From Salirhabdus euzebyi (lineage in GTDB: Bacteria > Bacillota > Bacilli > Bacillales > Alkalibacillaceae), in assembly GCF_014207435.1 (NCBI RefSeq), contig NZ_JACHGH010000002.1:186001-250000 (forward strand): a stretch of DNA of 64,000 nucleotides, written 5' to 3'. Below, piece by piece: positions 54,245-63,480 of this stretch; positions within the stretch are counted from its first letter, which is position 1; each line of letters begins with the position of its first letter. The notes under the pieces are model-generated. The model was given only the letters and a program-made list of their open reading frames with translations. It was not told the DNA's origin and made no database searches. The position numbers were made by a program, and so were the translations under genes.

Positions 54245-55015
54245 ATGTTAGAAATAAAGGATTTAACCGTACAATATAAGGGAAACGAAGACAATGCTCT
54301 TGCTGACATTAATCTTTCTTTTCAAAAAGGAGAGTTTGTCTGCATCTTAGGGAAGAGTGGAGCAGGAAAATCAACCCTTATTCGCTGCCTAAATGGACTA
54401 CAAAAGCCGACTGAGGGTGAGATACAGTGGGAAGGGAAGCTACTTTCTGATTTAAAAGAGGAACAGCTTCGGAAGGTGCGAAGAGAAATGGGAATGATTT
54501 TTCAACATTTTAACCTAGTCCCCCGTTTATCTGTTATACAAAATGTCTTGACTGGTTTGTTCGGTTATCGTAGTACGTTTAAAAATTTGGTTGGATGGTA
54601 TACGAAGGATGAGCTAAATCGTGCAAAAGAGGTCATTGATAATGTAGGATTGACAGACTTCACCCATCGACGTATAGAGCGATTGAGTGGTGGTCAAAAG
54701 CAGCGTGTTGGAATCGCTCGGGCATTACTACAACAGCCGAAAGCTTTACTTGGAGATGAGCCTGTATCAAGTTTAGATCCCGGGACGTCCAATCACATAT
54801 TTACTTTACTAAAGGAAATACACCGGGAGCATGATTTGTTGACGATCATTAATGTCCATGACGTAGAGCTTGCCATTAGGTATGCTACACGAGTGATTGC
54901 CTTAAAGGACGGGGTCATAACGTTTGATGGTAAACCAGAAGATTTTGATAATGATGCCTACTACGATACGTATGAATCAGTTCGATCTAATGGAGAAAAA
55001 GTGCCTTTCACATAG
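54245..55015 (+). CDS. phnC: PhnC-type ABC transporter ATP-binding protein
   Basis: 256 residues. Walker A GKSGAGKST (about residue 37), Q-loop MIFQHFNLV, signature LSGGQKQRVGIARALL, Walker B ALLGDEPVSSLDP, H-loop INVHDVEL. Drives the PhnDE importer. Substrate not proven: phosphonate-type by family, but no C-P lyase or phosphonatase gene is present in the window. Confidence 0.94.
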   Translation: MLEIKDLTVQYKGNEDNALADINLSFQKGEFVCILGKSGAGKSTLIRCLNGLQKPTEGEIQWEGKLLSDLKEEQLRKVRREMGMIFQHFNLVPRLSVIQNVLTGLFGYRSTFKNLVGWYTKDELNRAKEVIDNVGLTDFTHRRIERLSGGQKQRVGIARALLQQPKALLGDEPVSSLDPGTSNHIFTLLKEIHREHDLLTIINVHDVELAIRYATRVIALKDGVITFDGKPEDFDNDAYYDTYESVRSNGEKVPFT

Positions 55016-55025
55016 GAGAGTGGTC

Positions 55026-55655
55026 TTGATGATAAAAAGTCCATGAGTAGTTGACAAGTCCAGGGTCGTGTTCGACTCTCAAGATGAACAGATAATCACA
55101 AAAGTAAACAAGGAAAAAGCGATAGTATTAACTTTTGACGATGGTCCTAGTAAGTTGCTGCCATCCATTTTGGATATTTTAAAAGAAGAAGCAGTACCAG
55201 CAGTGTTTTTTTGGCAATCTCGCCTATTATATCCAACGAGGCCTTGGCAAAGAGCGTTAGATGAAGGACATCAAATCGGAACCCATTCGACAAAGCATGT
55301 GAATTTAGCAAAACTCCCAAAAGAAAAACAGTACGTAGACATTAAAAGTAGTGTGGAAAAAATAGAACGTATTATCGGACAAAAAGTAACTTATTTTCGT
55401 CCACCTTTTGGACAGTACAATGAGGCCACACTGGAAGTCTTAGCTGAATTAAAGTTAAGGCCCATATTTTGGCGTGTAGCAGCGATGGATTGGGAACTAA
55501 AGTGTGATCCACAGGAAATTGTGACAAATGTGATGGATCACTTAGAAGATGGGGCCATTTTGCTTTTACACGAATTAAAACAAACAGTGGAAGTTTTGCC
55601 AAGTTTAATTCAAGCTATTAAAGCGAGAGAGTATAGTTTTTCATTGTTAGAATAA
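55026..55655 (+). pseudogene. polysaccharide deacetylase-family gene with an in-frame TGA near its start
   Basis: The catalytic domain is intact from GTG 55068 (195 residues): AIVLTFDDGPSKLLPSILDI (Asp pair), GTHSTKHVN (zinc His), YFRPPFGQYNEATLEVL and AILLLHELKQTVEVL. The natural start is probably TTG/ATG at 55026/55029, directly after AGGAGAGTGG; that frame continues MIKSP, then TGA at 55044, then VVDKSRVVFDSQ. The GTG at 55068 has no convincing ribosome binding site. So the gene is either a nonsense mutant or expressed from a weak internal start. Family members remove N-acetyl groups from cell-wall or other polysaccharides. Confidence 0.7.
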
Positions 55656-55656
55656 A

Positions 55657-55685
55657 AATGAGGTACCTTTAAGGTACCTCTTAAT
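55657..55685. terminator. bidirectional terminator
   Basis: GAGGTACCTT pairs with AAGGTACCTC, flanked by A- and T-runs. Confidence 0.88.
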
Positions 55686-56274
55686 TTTGTTTATTTTTTC
55701 TAATTTCACTTTGTTCAAAGCCACTAAAAATGTTCGTAATCCATTTAGAAACAAATGCAATAAGTAAGTAGAACACAAATAAGTGGTAATAGGTTACTCC
55801 TTCACCTATCTGGAAAAGATTCATAGCTACTAATATTGGTTTAAACACAAAAGAAAGAAATGCAGCCATTACTGTTGCTGCTATATAATAATTTTTCTTA
55901 TACTTTAAAACCCATTGATAAGTAAACATAAAAGCCATTGGAACAAGTGAAACATCTAAAGCAAAACTGGTCGACAAAAAAGGAAAAACTTTATATGGAT
56001 AGAACCATGCATTAAACGAGCCACCAATCGTATCCGCATACGTAAACCAAACATGAACATTAAAGCCATAAAACCCTAAAAAGAACGCTTTTTCCCGATT
56101 TAAAAATAGGATTATCAGAACAAGGGGTATAAGAAGAAACCCAACTATCACCCAAAATTGCCAAGTGTTGAAATCGGAATAAGCGTTCCAATACTCCATC
56201 CAGGCATTCATTAAATCACTTTGTAAATCCTTAATTATTTGAATGTCTTCTTGCTGGTTTATTGTCATAGGCAT
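55681..56274 (-). CDS. CBO0543-family membrane protein, copy 2
   Basis: 197 residues, about five to six hydrophobic segments. Shares with copy 1 (25099-25656) the block FNTWQFWVIVGFLLIPLVLI then LNREKAFFLGFYGFNVHVWF. Both are leftward single genes. Function unknown. The frame has two possible ATG starts three codons apart. Confidence 0.8.
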   Translation of the reverse strand: MPMTINQQEDIQIIKDLQSDLMNAWMEYWNAYSDFNTWQFWVIVGFLLIPLVLIILFLNREKAFFLGFYGFNVHVWFTYADTIGGSFNAWFYPYKVFPFLSTSFALDVSLVPMAFMFTYQWVLKYKKNYYIAATVMAAFLSFVFKPILVAMNLFQIGEGVTYYHLFVFYLLIAFVSKWITNIFSGFEQSEIRKNKQN

Positions 56275-56484
56275 TCAACCTGTATCCTCGTTTTTCTTAA
56301 CTTTCACCAATCTACACATAATATTCTTTTTCGTTGTCGATTTATAGGTAAAAAGGAGTAATATTGCCAAATTTATGATAAAAGGTGAAAATTTTGTTGA
56401 AATATGGGTAAATATCATTTATTCTAGTAAAAAGCAGGAATTACACAATATATAGAATAATTTATATAAGTATAAACTACATAT

Positions 56485-56790
56485 AGTTTGGCCGTAAGTG
56501 AAGGTGCCATTAGGCGTAAAAGGGAATCTGGTGAAAATCCAGAGCTGCCCCCGCAACTGTATATGCGAACGAAATGAGAAAACCACTGTATAAGAATGTT
56601 TAAATTTTTTTATATGGGAAGGACTCAAAGTAGGAAGATGCATTAGTCAGGAGACCTATCTTTACTTGCTGTTTCATCATCTTCGGGGATTGAGAAGATG
56701 AAACGATGGCAACAAGAGAGGTACTTTGAAGTACTTTTATACCCCTTTTGTGTTATCGTTTCATCCGCTCAGTAAAATAGGGCGGTTTTT
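56485..56790 (+). promoter_or_regulatory. cobalamin (B12) riboswitch with terminator
   Basis: Conserved B12-aptamer blocks: GAAGGTGCC near 56500, GGGAATCTGGTG near 56522, the B12 box GCCCCCGCAACTG near 56547, and GTCAGGAGACC near 56646. Expression platform: GATGAAACGAT (56697-56707) can pair with GTTTCATCATC upstream (56671) or with ATCGTTTCATC downstream (56755-56765). The second pairing would disrupt a terminator CCGC...GCGG plus seven T (56765-56792). B12 should turn off the reductase operon. Confidence 0.95.
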
Positions 56791-56813
56791 TTATTTTTAG
56801 GGGAGGAATTCAC

Positions 56814-59102
56814 ATGTCGACGGTTTTACGAGGAGAACTACATAACGTTTCACAAATGATTGAAAAAGCTGCCATAAGGTATAACTTGGATGCTAGTAAA
56901 TTAAAAGAAAAAATGAGGCAAATAGCGGATCAAAAGGACAACATGTATCAAGAAGCAATGCTCTATTCTTTAAATCAAATAGCGATGGACCAACCAAACT
57001 GGACATATTTAGCTGCTGAGCTTTATTTACAACAGCTTTACGATAAAGCCTCTCAAAATCGAGGATATGACAAGCAATTTAAATATGGAGATTTATATTT
57101 ATTAATTGAAAAACTAACCGAGGTAGGTATTTATTCATCATCCATCTTAACGCAATATTCCAAAGAGGAAATAAAAGAGTTAGAGAAACAAATAGAACCA
57201 GACAAGGATTTACTATTTAATTACATAGGTTTATTTTTACTGGCAGACCGGTATTTGGCTAAGGATCATGATGGCAAAATATACGAGCTTCCACAAGAAC
57301 GTTTTATGATCATTGCGATGACAATCATGCAAAATGAAAAGAAAGAAAAAAGACTAGCACTTGTCAAAGAAGCTTATTGGGCTTTAAGCAATCTCTATAT
57401 GACCGTTGCAACTCCGACCCTATCTAATGCGGGTAAAAGCTTTGGTCAATTATCGTCTTGTTTTATTGACACAGTCGAGGATTCCCTTGACGGTATTTAT
57501 TTAAATAACTGGGATATAGCTCGTCTAAGTAAAGATGGTGGTGGGATTGGGATCTACTACGGTAAAGTAAGAGCTTTAGGTTCAGATATTAAAAAGTTCA
57601 AAGGTAATTCGTCCGGAGTTGTTCCGTGGATTCGATTAATCAATGATACAGCAGTAAGTGTGGATCAATTAGGACAACGTCAAGGGGCTGTAGCAATTTA
57701 CTTAGATGTTTTTCACAAAGATATTATGAATGGATTCCTCGATTTGAAAACAAATAACGGGGATGAGCGAAGAAAAGCTCACGATATTTTTACCGGCGTA
57801 AGCATCCCAGACTTGTTCATGAAAAAGCTTGAAGAGGTGGACGAAGATGGGAGAAGCATTGGAGAATGGCACACGTTTTGTCCGCATCAAGTAAAGCAAA
57901 TTATGGGCTGGAAGGATGAAAACGGTAAACCATTAGGCTTAGAAGATTTTTATGATGAATTAAATGATAAGTATTTTACCGAAAAATATGAAGAAGCAGT
58001 GAAACATCCTCTTTTACCACGTAAAACGTATCGAGCAATGGATATTATGGCTCGGATAATGGTAGCACAATTAGAAACTGGTACACCGTATATGTTTTAT
58101 CGAGATGAAGTAAACCGTCAAAATCCGAATAAGCACGGAAGAGGAGCGGGAAGAACGTCCATCTATTGTAGTAATTTATGTACAGAAATTGCACAAAACA
58201 TGTCGACTACAACGATTGTAAATGAATACACGGATCAAGACGGAAATCTTGTTATCGTACGAAAGCCAGGAGACTTTGTTGTATGTAATTTATCATCTAT
58301 TAATCTGCCAAAAGCGGTATGTGCTGAAGTGTTGGAACGACTCATTCGAGCCCAGGTAAGAATGCTAGATAATGTCATTGACTTGAATACGATTCCTGTT
58401 GGACAAGCAGAAACGACTAATAAAAAATATCGTGCCGTTGGACTAGGAACATTTGGATGGCACCATTTGCTAGCTCTGAAAAAGCTTTATTGGGAAACGA
58501 ATGAAGCCGTTGATTATGCAAATGAGCTATATGAAAATATCGCTTTCTACACGATTCAAGCTTCCATGGAATTAGCTATGGAAAAAGGTAGTTATAGTCA
58601 GTTTGAAGGGTCTGAATGGCAAACAGGTGCTTATTTTGAACGAAAAGGTTATGGAACGTCTAGATGGAAAACGTTACAAAAAGATATTGGTGTAAATGGG
58701 ATTCGAAATGGCTGGTTAATGGCAATAGCACCTAACTCATCCACTGCAAAAATCGGCGGCTCTACTGATGGAATTGATCCGTTATATGCGGTCGAATATG
58801 CGGAGGAAAAGAAAAACTTTAAATTTAAAGTAACTGCACCAGATTTAAATCACCATACGTATCCTTATTATCGTAGAGCCCGTCATGAACTGGATCAAGT
58901 GTGGAGTATTAAGCAAAATGCAGCTAGACAAAATCATATAGATCAAGGCATAAGCTTTAACTTATACGTTCGTCATGATATAAAAGCGAAAGAATTACTA
59001 GGGTTACATTTAGCAGCTTGGAAGCACGGTTTAAAAACAACTTACTATGTACGCAGCACGTCCCAGGCAGAAATTGATGAATGTGAGGCATGCCATAGCT
59101 AA
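56814..59102 (+). CDS. nrdE: class I ribonucleoside-diphosphate reductase, alpha subunit
   Basis: 762 residues. Active-site Cys residues in LSSCFIDTVEDS and VVCNLSSINL, the radical Cys in YCSNLCTEIAQN, and the C-terminal redox pair CEACHS. No ATP-cone at the N-terminus is evident, which is usual for class Ib (NrdE). Makes deoxyribonucleotides. GGGGAGGA precedes the ATG. First of three genes behind a B12 riboswitch. Confidence 0.95.
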   Translation: MSTVLRGELHNVSQMIEKAAIRYNLDASKLKEKMRQIADQKDNMYQEAMLYSLNQIAMDQPNWTYLAAELYLQQLYDKASQNRGYDKQFKYGDLYLLIEKLTEVGIYSSSILTQYSKEEIKELEKQIEPDKDLLFNYIGLFLLADRYLAKDHDGKIYELPQERFMIIAMTIMQNEKKEKRLALVKEAYWALSNLYMTVATPTLSNAGKSFGQLSSCFIDTVEDSLDGIYLNNWDIARLSKDGGGIGIYYGKVRALGSDIKKFKGNSSGVVPWIRLINDTAVSVDQLGQRQGAVAIYLDVFHKDIMNGFLDLKTNNGDERRKAHDIFTGVSIPDLFMKKLEEVDEDGRSIGEWHTFCPHQVKQIMGWKDENGKPLGLEDFYDELNDKYFTEKYEEAVKHPLLPRKTYRAMDIMARIMVAQLETGTPYMFYRDEVNRQNPNKHGRGAGRTSIYCSNLCTEIAQNMSTTTIVNEYTDQDGNLVIVRKPGDFVVCNLSSINLPKAVCAEVLERLIRAQVRMLDNVIDLNTIPVGQAETTNKKYRAVGLGTFGWHHLLALKKLYWETNEAVDYANELYENIAFYTIQASMELAMEKGSYSQFEGSEWQTGAYFERKGYGTSRWKTLQKDIGVNGIRNGWLMAIAPNSSTAKIGGSTDGIDPLYAVEYAEEKKNFKFKVTAPDLNHHTYPYYRRARHELDQVWSIKQNAARQNHIDQGISFNLYVRHDIKAKELLGLHLAAWKHGLKTTYYVRSTSQAEIDECEACHS

Positions 59103-59118
59103 AATAGGAGGATGAACC

Positions 59119-60162
59119 ATGACAAAGGAAACGTTAACGAAAATAAAACTACTAAATCCAGAACATCCCAATAAATCGACTGGTATTATAAATGGTCAAT
59201 CTTCTGGCATATTAAATTGGAACGACATTGCTTATCCACAAATGTATGATTTGTATCAAACACTTTTATCAAATTTTTGGAAGGCACAAGAAATAAATAT
59301 GCAAGATGATATTAAACAATGGGACCAGTTAACGTTGGTAGAAAAAGACGTATTTTTAAGGATTAATACCCAACTCGCGTCACTTGATAGTTTGCAAACA
59401 CCAACAATGAGTCAAGTAATGGATTATGTAACAGACTCAAGCTTTAAAGCTATATTTGCGGTTATATCACAGCAGGAAGCCGTTCACAATGAATCCTATT
59501 CCTATGTACTAAGTTCTTTAGTTCCACTGCGGGAGCAAAATGAGCGTTTTAACGAGGCAAAAAATGATCCCATTGTACAAAAGCGAAATCAGCTTATATT
59601 AGATGCTTACGAAAAGTTTCGTCAGGAGCCTTCTCCTCAGCACCTGTTTGAGTTAGGTGTAAATTCGATTAATTTAGAGGGGATATACTTTTACGCAGGA
59701 TTTGCCTTTTTCTACAATCTTGCTCGTCAGCAAAAAATGCTTAAGACAAGTACAATGATAAGCTACATCCAACGAGACGAAATGCAACATGCTTATTTTA
59801 TCGGACAATTTATTCGAATCTTATTATCAGAAAACCCATCGTTAAATACGGAAGAAAACATACAATACATGTACGATACTATTGGAAAGGCTGTTGAATT
59901 AGAGAAGGAATGGGCCCAATACATTTTAAAAGATATTCCTAGTATTGATTTAAATGAATTTTCGGCTTATGTGGAATATTTGGCAAACAAACGATTTCGT
60001 CAACTCGGTCTTCCTAATCTTTATGATGAACGTGATAATCCAATGCAATGGATACACGTGTTCAGTGATGAAATGATTAACGAAACGAAATCAGATTTTT
60101 TTGAACAAAAATCTCGAACGTATACGAAAGTATCCCAATCAAACGGATTTGATGAGTTGTAA
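59119..60162 (+). CDS. nrdF: class I ribonucleoside-diphosphate reductase, beta (radical) subunit
   Basis: 347 residues. Metal ligands and radical Tyr are all present: LASLDSLQ (Asp), SQQEAVHNESYSY (Glu, His, radical Tyr), INLEGIYFYAGFAFFYN (Glu), and IQRDEMQHAYF (Glu, His). Supplies the tyrosyl radical for the alpha subunit. AGGAGGATG precedes the ATG, 17 nt after nrdE. A flavodoxin follows, favouring a manganese class Ib system. Confidence 0.95.
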   Translation: MTKETLTKIKLLNPEHPNKSTGIINGQSSGILNWNDIAYPQMYDLYQTLLSNFWKAQEINMQDDIKQWDQLTLVEKDVFLRINTQLASLDSLQTPTMSQVMDYVTDSSFKAIFAVISQQEAVHNESYSYVLSSLVPLREQNERFNEAKNDPIVQKRNQLILDAYEKFRQEPSPQHLFELGVNSINLEGIYFYAGFAFFYNLARQQKMLKTSTMISYIQRDEMQHAYFIGQFIRILLSENPSLNTEENIQYMYDTIGKAVELEKEWAQYILKDIPSIDLNEFSAYVEYLANKRFRQLGLPNLYDERDNPMQWIHVFSDEMINETKSDFFEQKSRTYTKVSQSNGFDEL

Positions 60163-60172
60163 GGGTGAAAAT

Positions 60173-60637
60173 ATGAGAGTAGCCATCATTTATTCCTCCG
60201 TGACTGGAAATACGGAAGAAGTTAAGCATTTAATAGAAAAGGGTTTTTCAAGAGAAGGAATTACTTTAGATACTTTTCATATGAAGAAAGACTGGGTACC
60301 TACACTTAGCATGTATGATGCAATTATCATCGGCACTTATACATGGGGTAACGGAAATATCCCAAAAGAGATGGAGCTGCTTTATGAGGCATTTGAACAA
60401 CAAAGTGTCCATCGCGTTGTGACAGGTGTTTTCGGAACAGGTGATAGTTTTTATCCTAATTTTTGTGGAGCAGTTGATCGGTTCCGGGACATGCTATTTG
60501 TTCATACGAAATTGGCTGTAACGTTAAAGGTTGAATTGTTTCCACAGTCAAAAGATAATCTTCGTGTGGATGCATTTGTAAAAAGGGTATTAGCTGCACT
60601 ACGATTACCTGTTGTAAGTGAATTGCAATATAGATAA
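60173..60637 (+). CDS. nrdI: flavodoxin, NrdI-like partner of the reductase
   Basis: 154 residues. FMN phosphate loop IIYSSVTGNTEEV (about residues 5-17), isoalloxazine loops GTYTWGNGNIPKEM and FGTGDSFYPNFCGAV. It is a short-chain flavodoxin; its position after nrdF suggests it generates the oxidant for Mn2-NrdF as NrdI does, but it looks more like a true flavodoxin than a canonical NrdI. The ATG at 60173 follows AAGGGTG. Confidence 0.85.
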   Translation: MRVAIIYSSVTGNTEEVKHLIEKGFSREGITLDTFHMKKDWVPTLSMYDAIIIGTYTWGNGNIPKEMELLYEAFEQQSVHRVVTGVFGTGDSFYPNFCGAVDRFRDMLFVHTKLAVTLKVELFPQSKDNLRVDAFVKRVLAALRLPVVSELQYR

Positions 60638-60970
60638 GAGAAGAAGACACTAGGTTTCATCGCCAAGTGTCTCTTTTTTGTAGATTCGGCTTATTTTTAA
60701 GCTGCCCTTACGACCAAACTTGTATAGACTACATCTTAAAAACAAATCAAAATGAAAAATAATTAAAGGATTTTATCATTTCATTACGAACTTTAAAGAT
60801 AATTGTTTTATGTAAGTTTGTTTATTTCCGTCAACAGCAAGAATCGACAAAAGTTTAGATTGCCCCCGACAAAGAGGCTGTCTAAACTTTTCTTTTTCCT
60901 AATGGAATGTCGTTCCGTTTTCTGCATATGAAAAAATAAACAACTTTTTAAAATGGTAAGGAGGGAAAAT
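60638..60970. other. intergenic region: terminator and an orphan hairpin
   Basis: AGACACT...AGTGTCT plus T-run (60646-60679) ends the nrd operon. At 60847-60895 AAAAGTTTAGA pairs with TCTAAACTTTT followed by CTTTTTCC, a second terminator-like hairpin with no gene directly upstream; it may be a leftover of a lost gene or a leader element of the next operon. No open reading frame of substance is seen. Confidence 0.6.
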
Positions 60971-62119
60971 ATGAATTTTTCATTTAATGAGGATATTTTA
61001 TTTTTAAAACGAAATGTTAAAGATTTCATACAAACAGAAGTGGAAGCTGTTGCGATGGATATTGAGAAAGAAGACAAAATTCCGGACAGAATTATAACTA
61101 TGTCTAAGGAATTGGGCTTATTCGGTTTAAGTATTCCTGAAATATATGGTGGATTAGGGATTGGCATGGTTGGAAAATGTGCTTTGTATGAGGAAATAGG
61201 TGCTACTCATAATGGCTACACGACACTAATAGGTGCTCATACTGGTATAGGAACTGTTGGAATTGTAGAACTCGGGAACAAAAAACAAAAAGAAAAATAC
61301 TTACCTCCTATGGCAAGGGGAGAAAGGATAGGTGCATTTGCCCTAACGGAGCCAAGTGCTGGATCCAATGCGAGTAATATAAAAACAACAGCAGTTAAAA
61401 AAGGCGACAAATACATTTTAAACGGAACTAAGCACTATATTACAAATGCAACAATTGCGGATGTTTTTACGGTAATGGCTGTAACTGATTCGAGTAAAGG
61501 AGCAAAAGGAATTACCTCTTTCATTGTTGAAAAAGATTTTCCTGGATTTAAAGTTGGTGCCGTAGAATCAAAAATGGGTTTGAAAGGATCGCAATCCGCA
61601 GAAATAATTTTAGAAGATTGTGAAGTACCGGAAGAAAATGTTTTAGGAGAAGTTGGAAAAGGTTATGTAAACGCTTTAAAAATTTTAACAAATGGTAGAG
61701 CGGGACTAGCTGCTAGAAATTTAGGCTCCTGTCAAAAACTATTAGATTTATCCATTACATATACCGAGGAACGTGAACAGTTTGGTGTACCTATTATAGA
61801 ACATCAAGCTGTCGCCCATATGATTGCAGAAATGGCAGTTGAGATAGAAGCATTACGTTCCTTTACGTATCGCGTTGCTTGGATGGTAGATGAAGGGGAA
61901 AAAGTAATTAAAGAAGCTGCCATGCTTAAACTTTATGGTTCAGAAGTTTATAACCGAGTAGCAGATAAAGCAGTCCAAGTACATGGTGGTATTGGATACA
62001 TATCGGATTATCCGATAGAACGATTTTTCCGAGATGCTAGAATTACGAGAATATATGAAGGAACATCAGAAATACAAAAAAATATTATTGCAGGTCAATT
62101 GAGAAAGGAATATGAATAA
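60971..62119 (+). CDS. acyl-CoA dehydrogenase
   Basis: 382 residues. FAD/substrate motifs [19 protein letters not shown] and the C-terminal [20 protein letters not shown], with the catalytic Glu in [13 protein letters not shown] (about residue 366). Oxidises acyl-CoA to trans-2-enoyl-CoA in beta-oxidation; chain length unknown. The ATG at 60971 follows AAGGAGGG. 22 nt later comes a thiolase. Confidence 0.95.
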   Translation: MNFSFNEDILFLKRNVKDFIQTEVEAVAMDIEKEDKIPDRIITMSKELGLFGLSIPEIYGGLGIGMVGKCALYEEIGATHNGYTTLIGAHTGIGTVGIVELGNKKQKEKYLPPMARGERIGAFALTEPSAGSNASNIKTTAVKKGDKYILNGTKHYITNATIADVFTVMAVTDSSKGAKGITSFIVEKDFPGFKVGAVESKMGLKGSQSAEIILEDCEVPEENVLGEVGKGYVNALKILTNGRAGLAARNLGSCQKLLDLSITYTEEREQFGVPIIEHQAVAHMIAEMAVEIEALRSFTYRVAWMVDEGEKVIKEAAMLKLYGSEVYNRVADKAVQVHGGIGYISDYPIERFFRDARITRIYEGTSEIQKNIIAGQLRKEYE

Positions 62120-62141
62120 TTATTTAAAGGGAGGGTTTTCC

Positions 62142-63326
62142 ATGCATGAGGAAATTGTAATTGTGAGTGCGGTAAGAACACCAATTGGCGCTTATGGTGG
62201 TTCACTAAAGGATGTTAGTTCTGGTCATTTAGCTTCTATCGCGATAAAGGCAGCCATTAATAGGGCGAATATTTCGGCTAGCTTAGTAGATGAAGTCATT
62301 ATGGGTGAAGTTAGACAGACAACAGAATCATCAAATGTAGCTAGGGTTGGAGCATTACGGGCGGGAGTTTCAGAGTCATCTACAGCCCAAACAGTTAACA
62401 GGTTATGTGCTTCTGGCATGCAGGCTGTTGTATCAGGTATGCAGCAAATAGTTTTTGGTCAAGCGAATGTTGTAGTGGCAGGTGGAACAGAAAGTATGAG
62501 TCGCTCTCCTCTCTATTTACGAAATAGTAGATTCGGGGGAGATCGAACGATATTAGTAGATTCAAACACCGAAGCAGGACAGCAACCGACGGAACTATAC
62601 GGGAAGAATTTAGGAATGGGAATAACAGCAGAAAACGTTGCCGAAAAATTTGGCATTTCTCGTGAAGATCAAGATGAATTTGCAATCGAAAGTCAAAGAA
62701 GAGCAAGCAAGGCGATGAAGGATGGCAAATTTCAGGATGAAATTGTACCGGTAGAAATAAAAGACCGTAAAATGACATTCTTATTCGAGATTGATGAACA
62801 TCCACGTCCACAAACGACGTTACAAAAACTCGCTTCTCTAAGACCAGTATTTAAGGAAAATGGGACTGTTACAGCTGGTAACGCATGTGGAAGAAATGAT
62901 GGAGCGACTGCCATGATCATGATGAAGCGTACGAAGGCAAATCAGCTAGGTTTACAACCATTAGCTCGTATTGTCGATTGGGCAACAGCAGGGGTTTCAC
63001 CTGAATTAATGGGAATTGGACCAGTTCCAGCTGTCAAAAAGCTATTAAATCGCACAAATAAAACAATAGCTGACATTGATCTCATAGAATTAAACGAAGC
63101 ATTTGCAGCCCAAGCTTTAGCGGTAATCCGTCAGCTCAAGTTACCAATAGAAAAAGTTAATGTAAACGGAGGAGCTATCGCGTTAGGACATCCAGTCGGG
63201 GCAAGTGGGGCACGAATAATGACGACTTTATTACATGAAATGATTAAAAGAAATCAACAATTTGGTCTAGCCACATTATGTGCTGGTGGTGGGCAAGGAA
63301 TGGCTGTTTTAGTGGAACAGCTTTAA
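62142..63326 (+). CDS. acetyl-CoA C-acyltransferase (thiolase)
   Basis: 394 residues. Nucleophilic Cys in [19 protein letters not shown] (about residue 88), then [11 protein letters not shown], His in [16 protein letters not shown] and the second Cys in [13 protein letters not shown]. Cleaves 3-ketoacyl-CoA or condenses acetyl-CoA. The ATG at 62142 follows AAAGGGAGGG. Operon with the dehydrogenase. Ends at 63326. Confidence 0.95.
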   Translation: MHEEIVIVSAVRTPIGAYGGSLKDVSSGHLASIAIKAAINRANISASLVDEVIMGEVRQTTESSNVARVGALRAGVSESSTAQTVNRLCASGMQAVVSGMQQIVFGQANVVVAGGTESMSRSPLYLRNSRFGGDRTILVDSNTEAGQQPTELYGKNLGMGITAENVAEKFGISREDQDEFAIESQRRASKAMKDGKFQDEIVPVEIKDRKMTFLFEIDEHPRPQTTLQKLASLRPVFKENGTVTAGNACGRNDGATAMIMMKRTKANQLGLQPLARIVDWATAGVSPELMGIGPVPAVKKLLNRTNKTIADIDLIELNEAFAAQALAVIRQLKLPIEKVNVNGGAIALGHPVGASGARIMTTLLHEMIKRNQQFGLATLCAGGGQGMAVLVEQL

Positions 63327-63356
63327 CAAGTTAGAAAAAGTTGGTAAAAAAATGTA

Positions 63357-63422
63357 TTGAATTTTATGTGATGTTTGTTATAATAGTTTTAAAATTCTGA
63401 ACATACCATATGGTCAGTATGT
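63357..63422 (+). promoter_or_regulatory. sigma-A promoter and candidate operator of the acyl-CoA ligase gene
   Basis: TTGAAT, 16 nt and TATAAT (63379-63384) with TG at the extended -10. About 20 nt downstream ACCATATGGT (63405-63414) is a perfect palindrome, and wider arms ACATAC (63401) and GTATGT (63417) flank it. This could bind a TetR- or FadR-like repressor; it does not resemble the Bacillus subtilis FadR box I know. Confidence 0.5.
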
Positions 63423-63480
63423 GATGTGTTTATACTTCTTTAGGATCAGACATGATGTGAAAATAAAGGAGGAATAAAAA

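Noticed and set aside
52560-55015. phnDEC as a selenium-specific importer
   Set aside because: Only proximity to selD suggests this; sequence motifs are those of the phosphonate/phosphite family and a terminator separates the two units.
55044-55046. In-frame TGA in the deacetylase gene as selenocysteine
   Set aside because: It is outside the catalytic domain and not at a redox position; a nonsense change of Trp or an alternative start is simpler. Kept only as a finding to check.
62395-62811. 138-codon minus-strand frame inside the thiolase
   Set aside because: Shadow frame; composition unlike neighbouring proteins and no start site.
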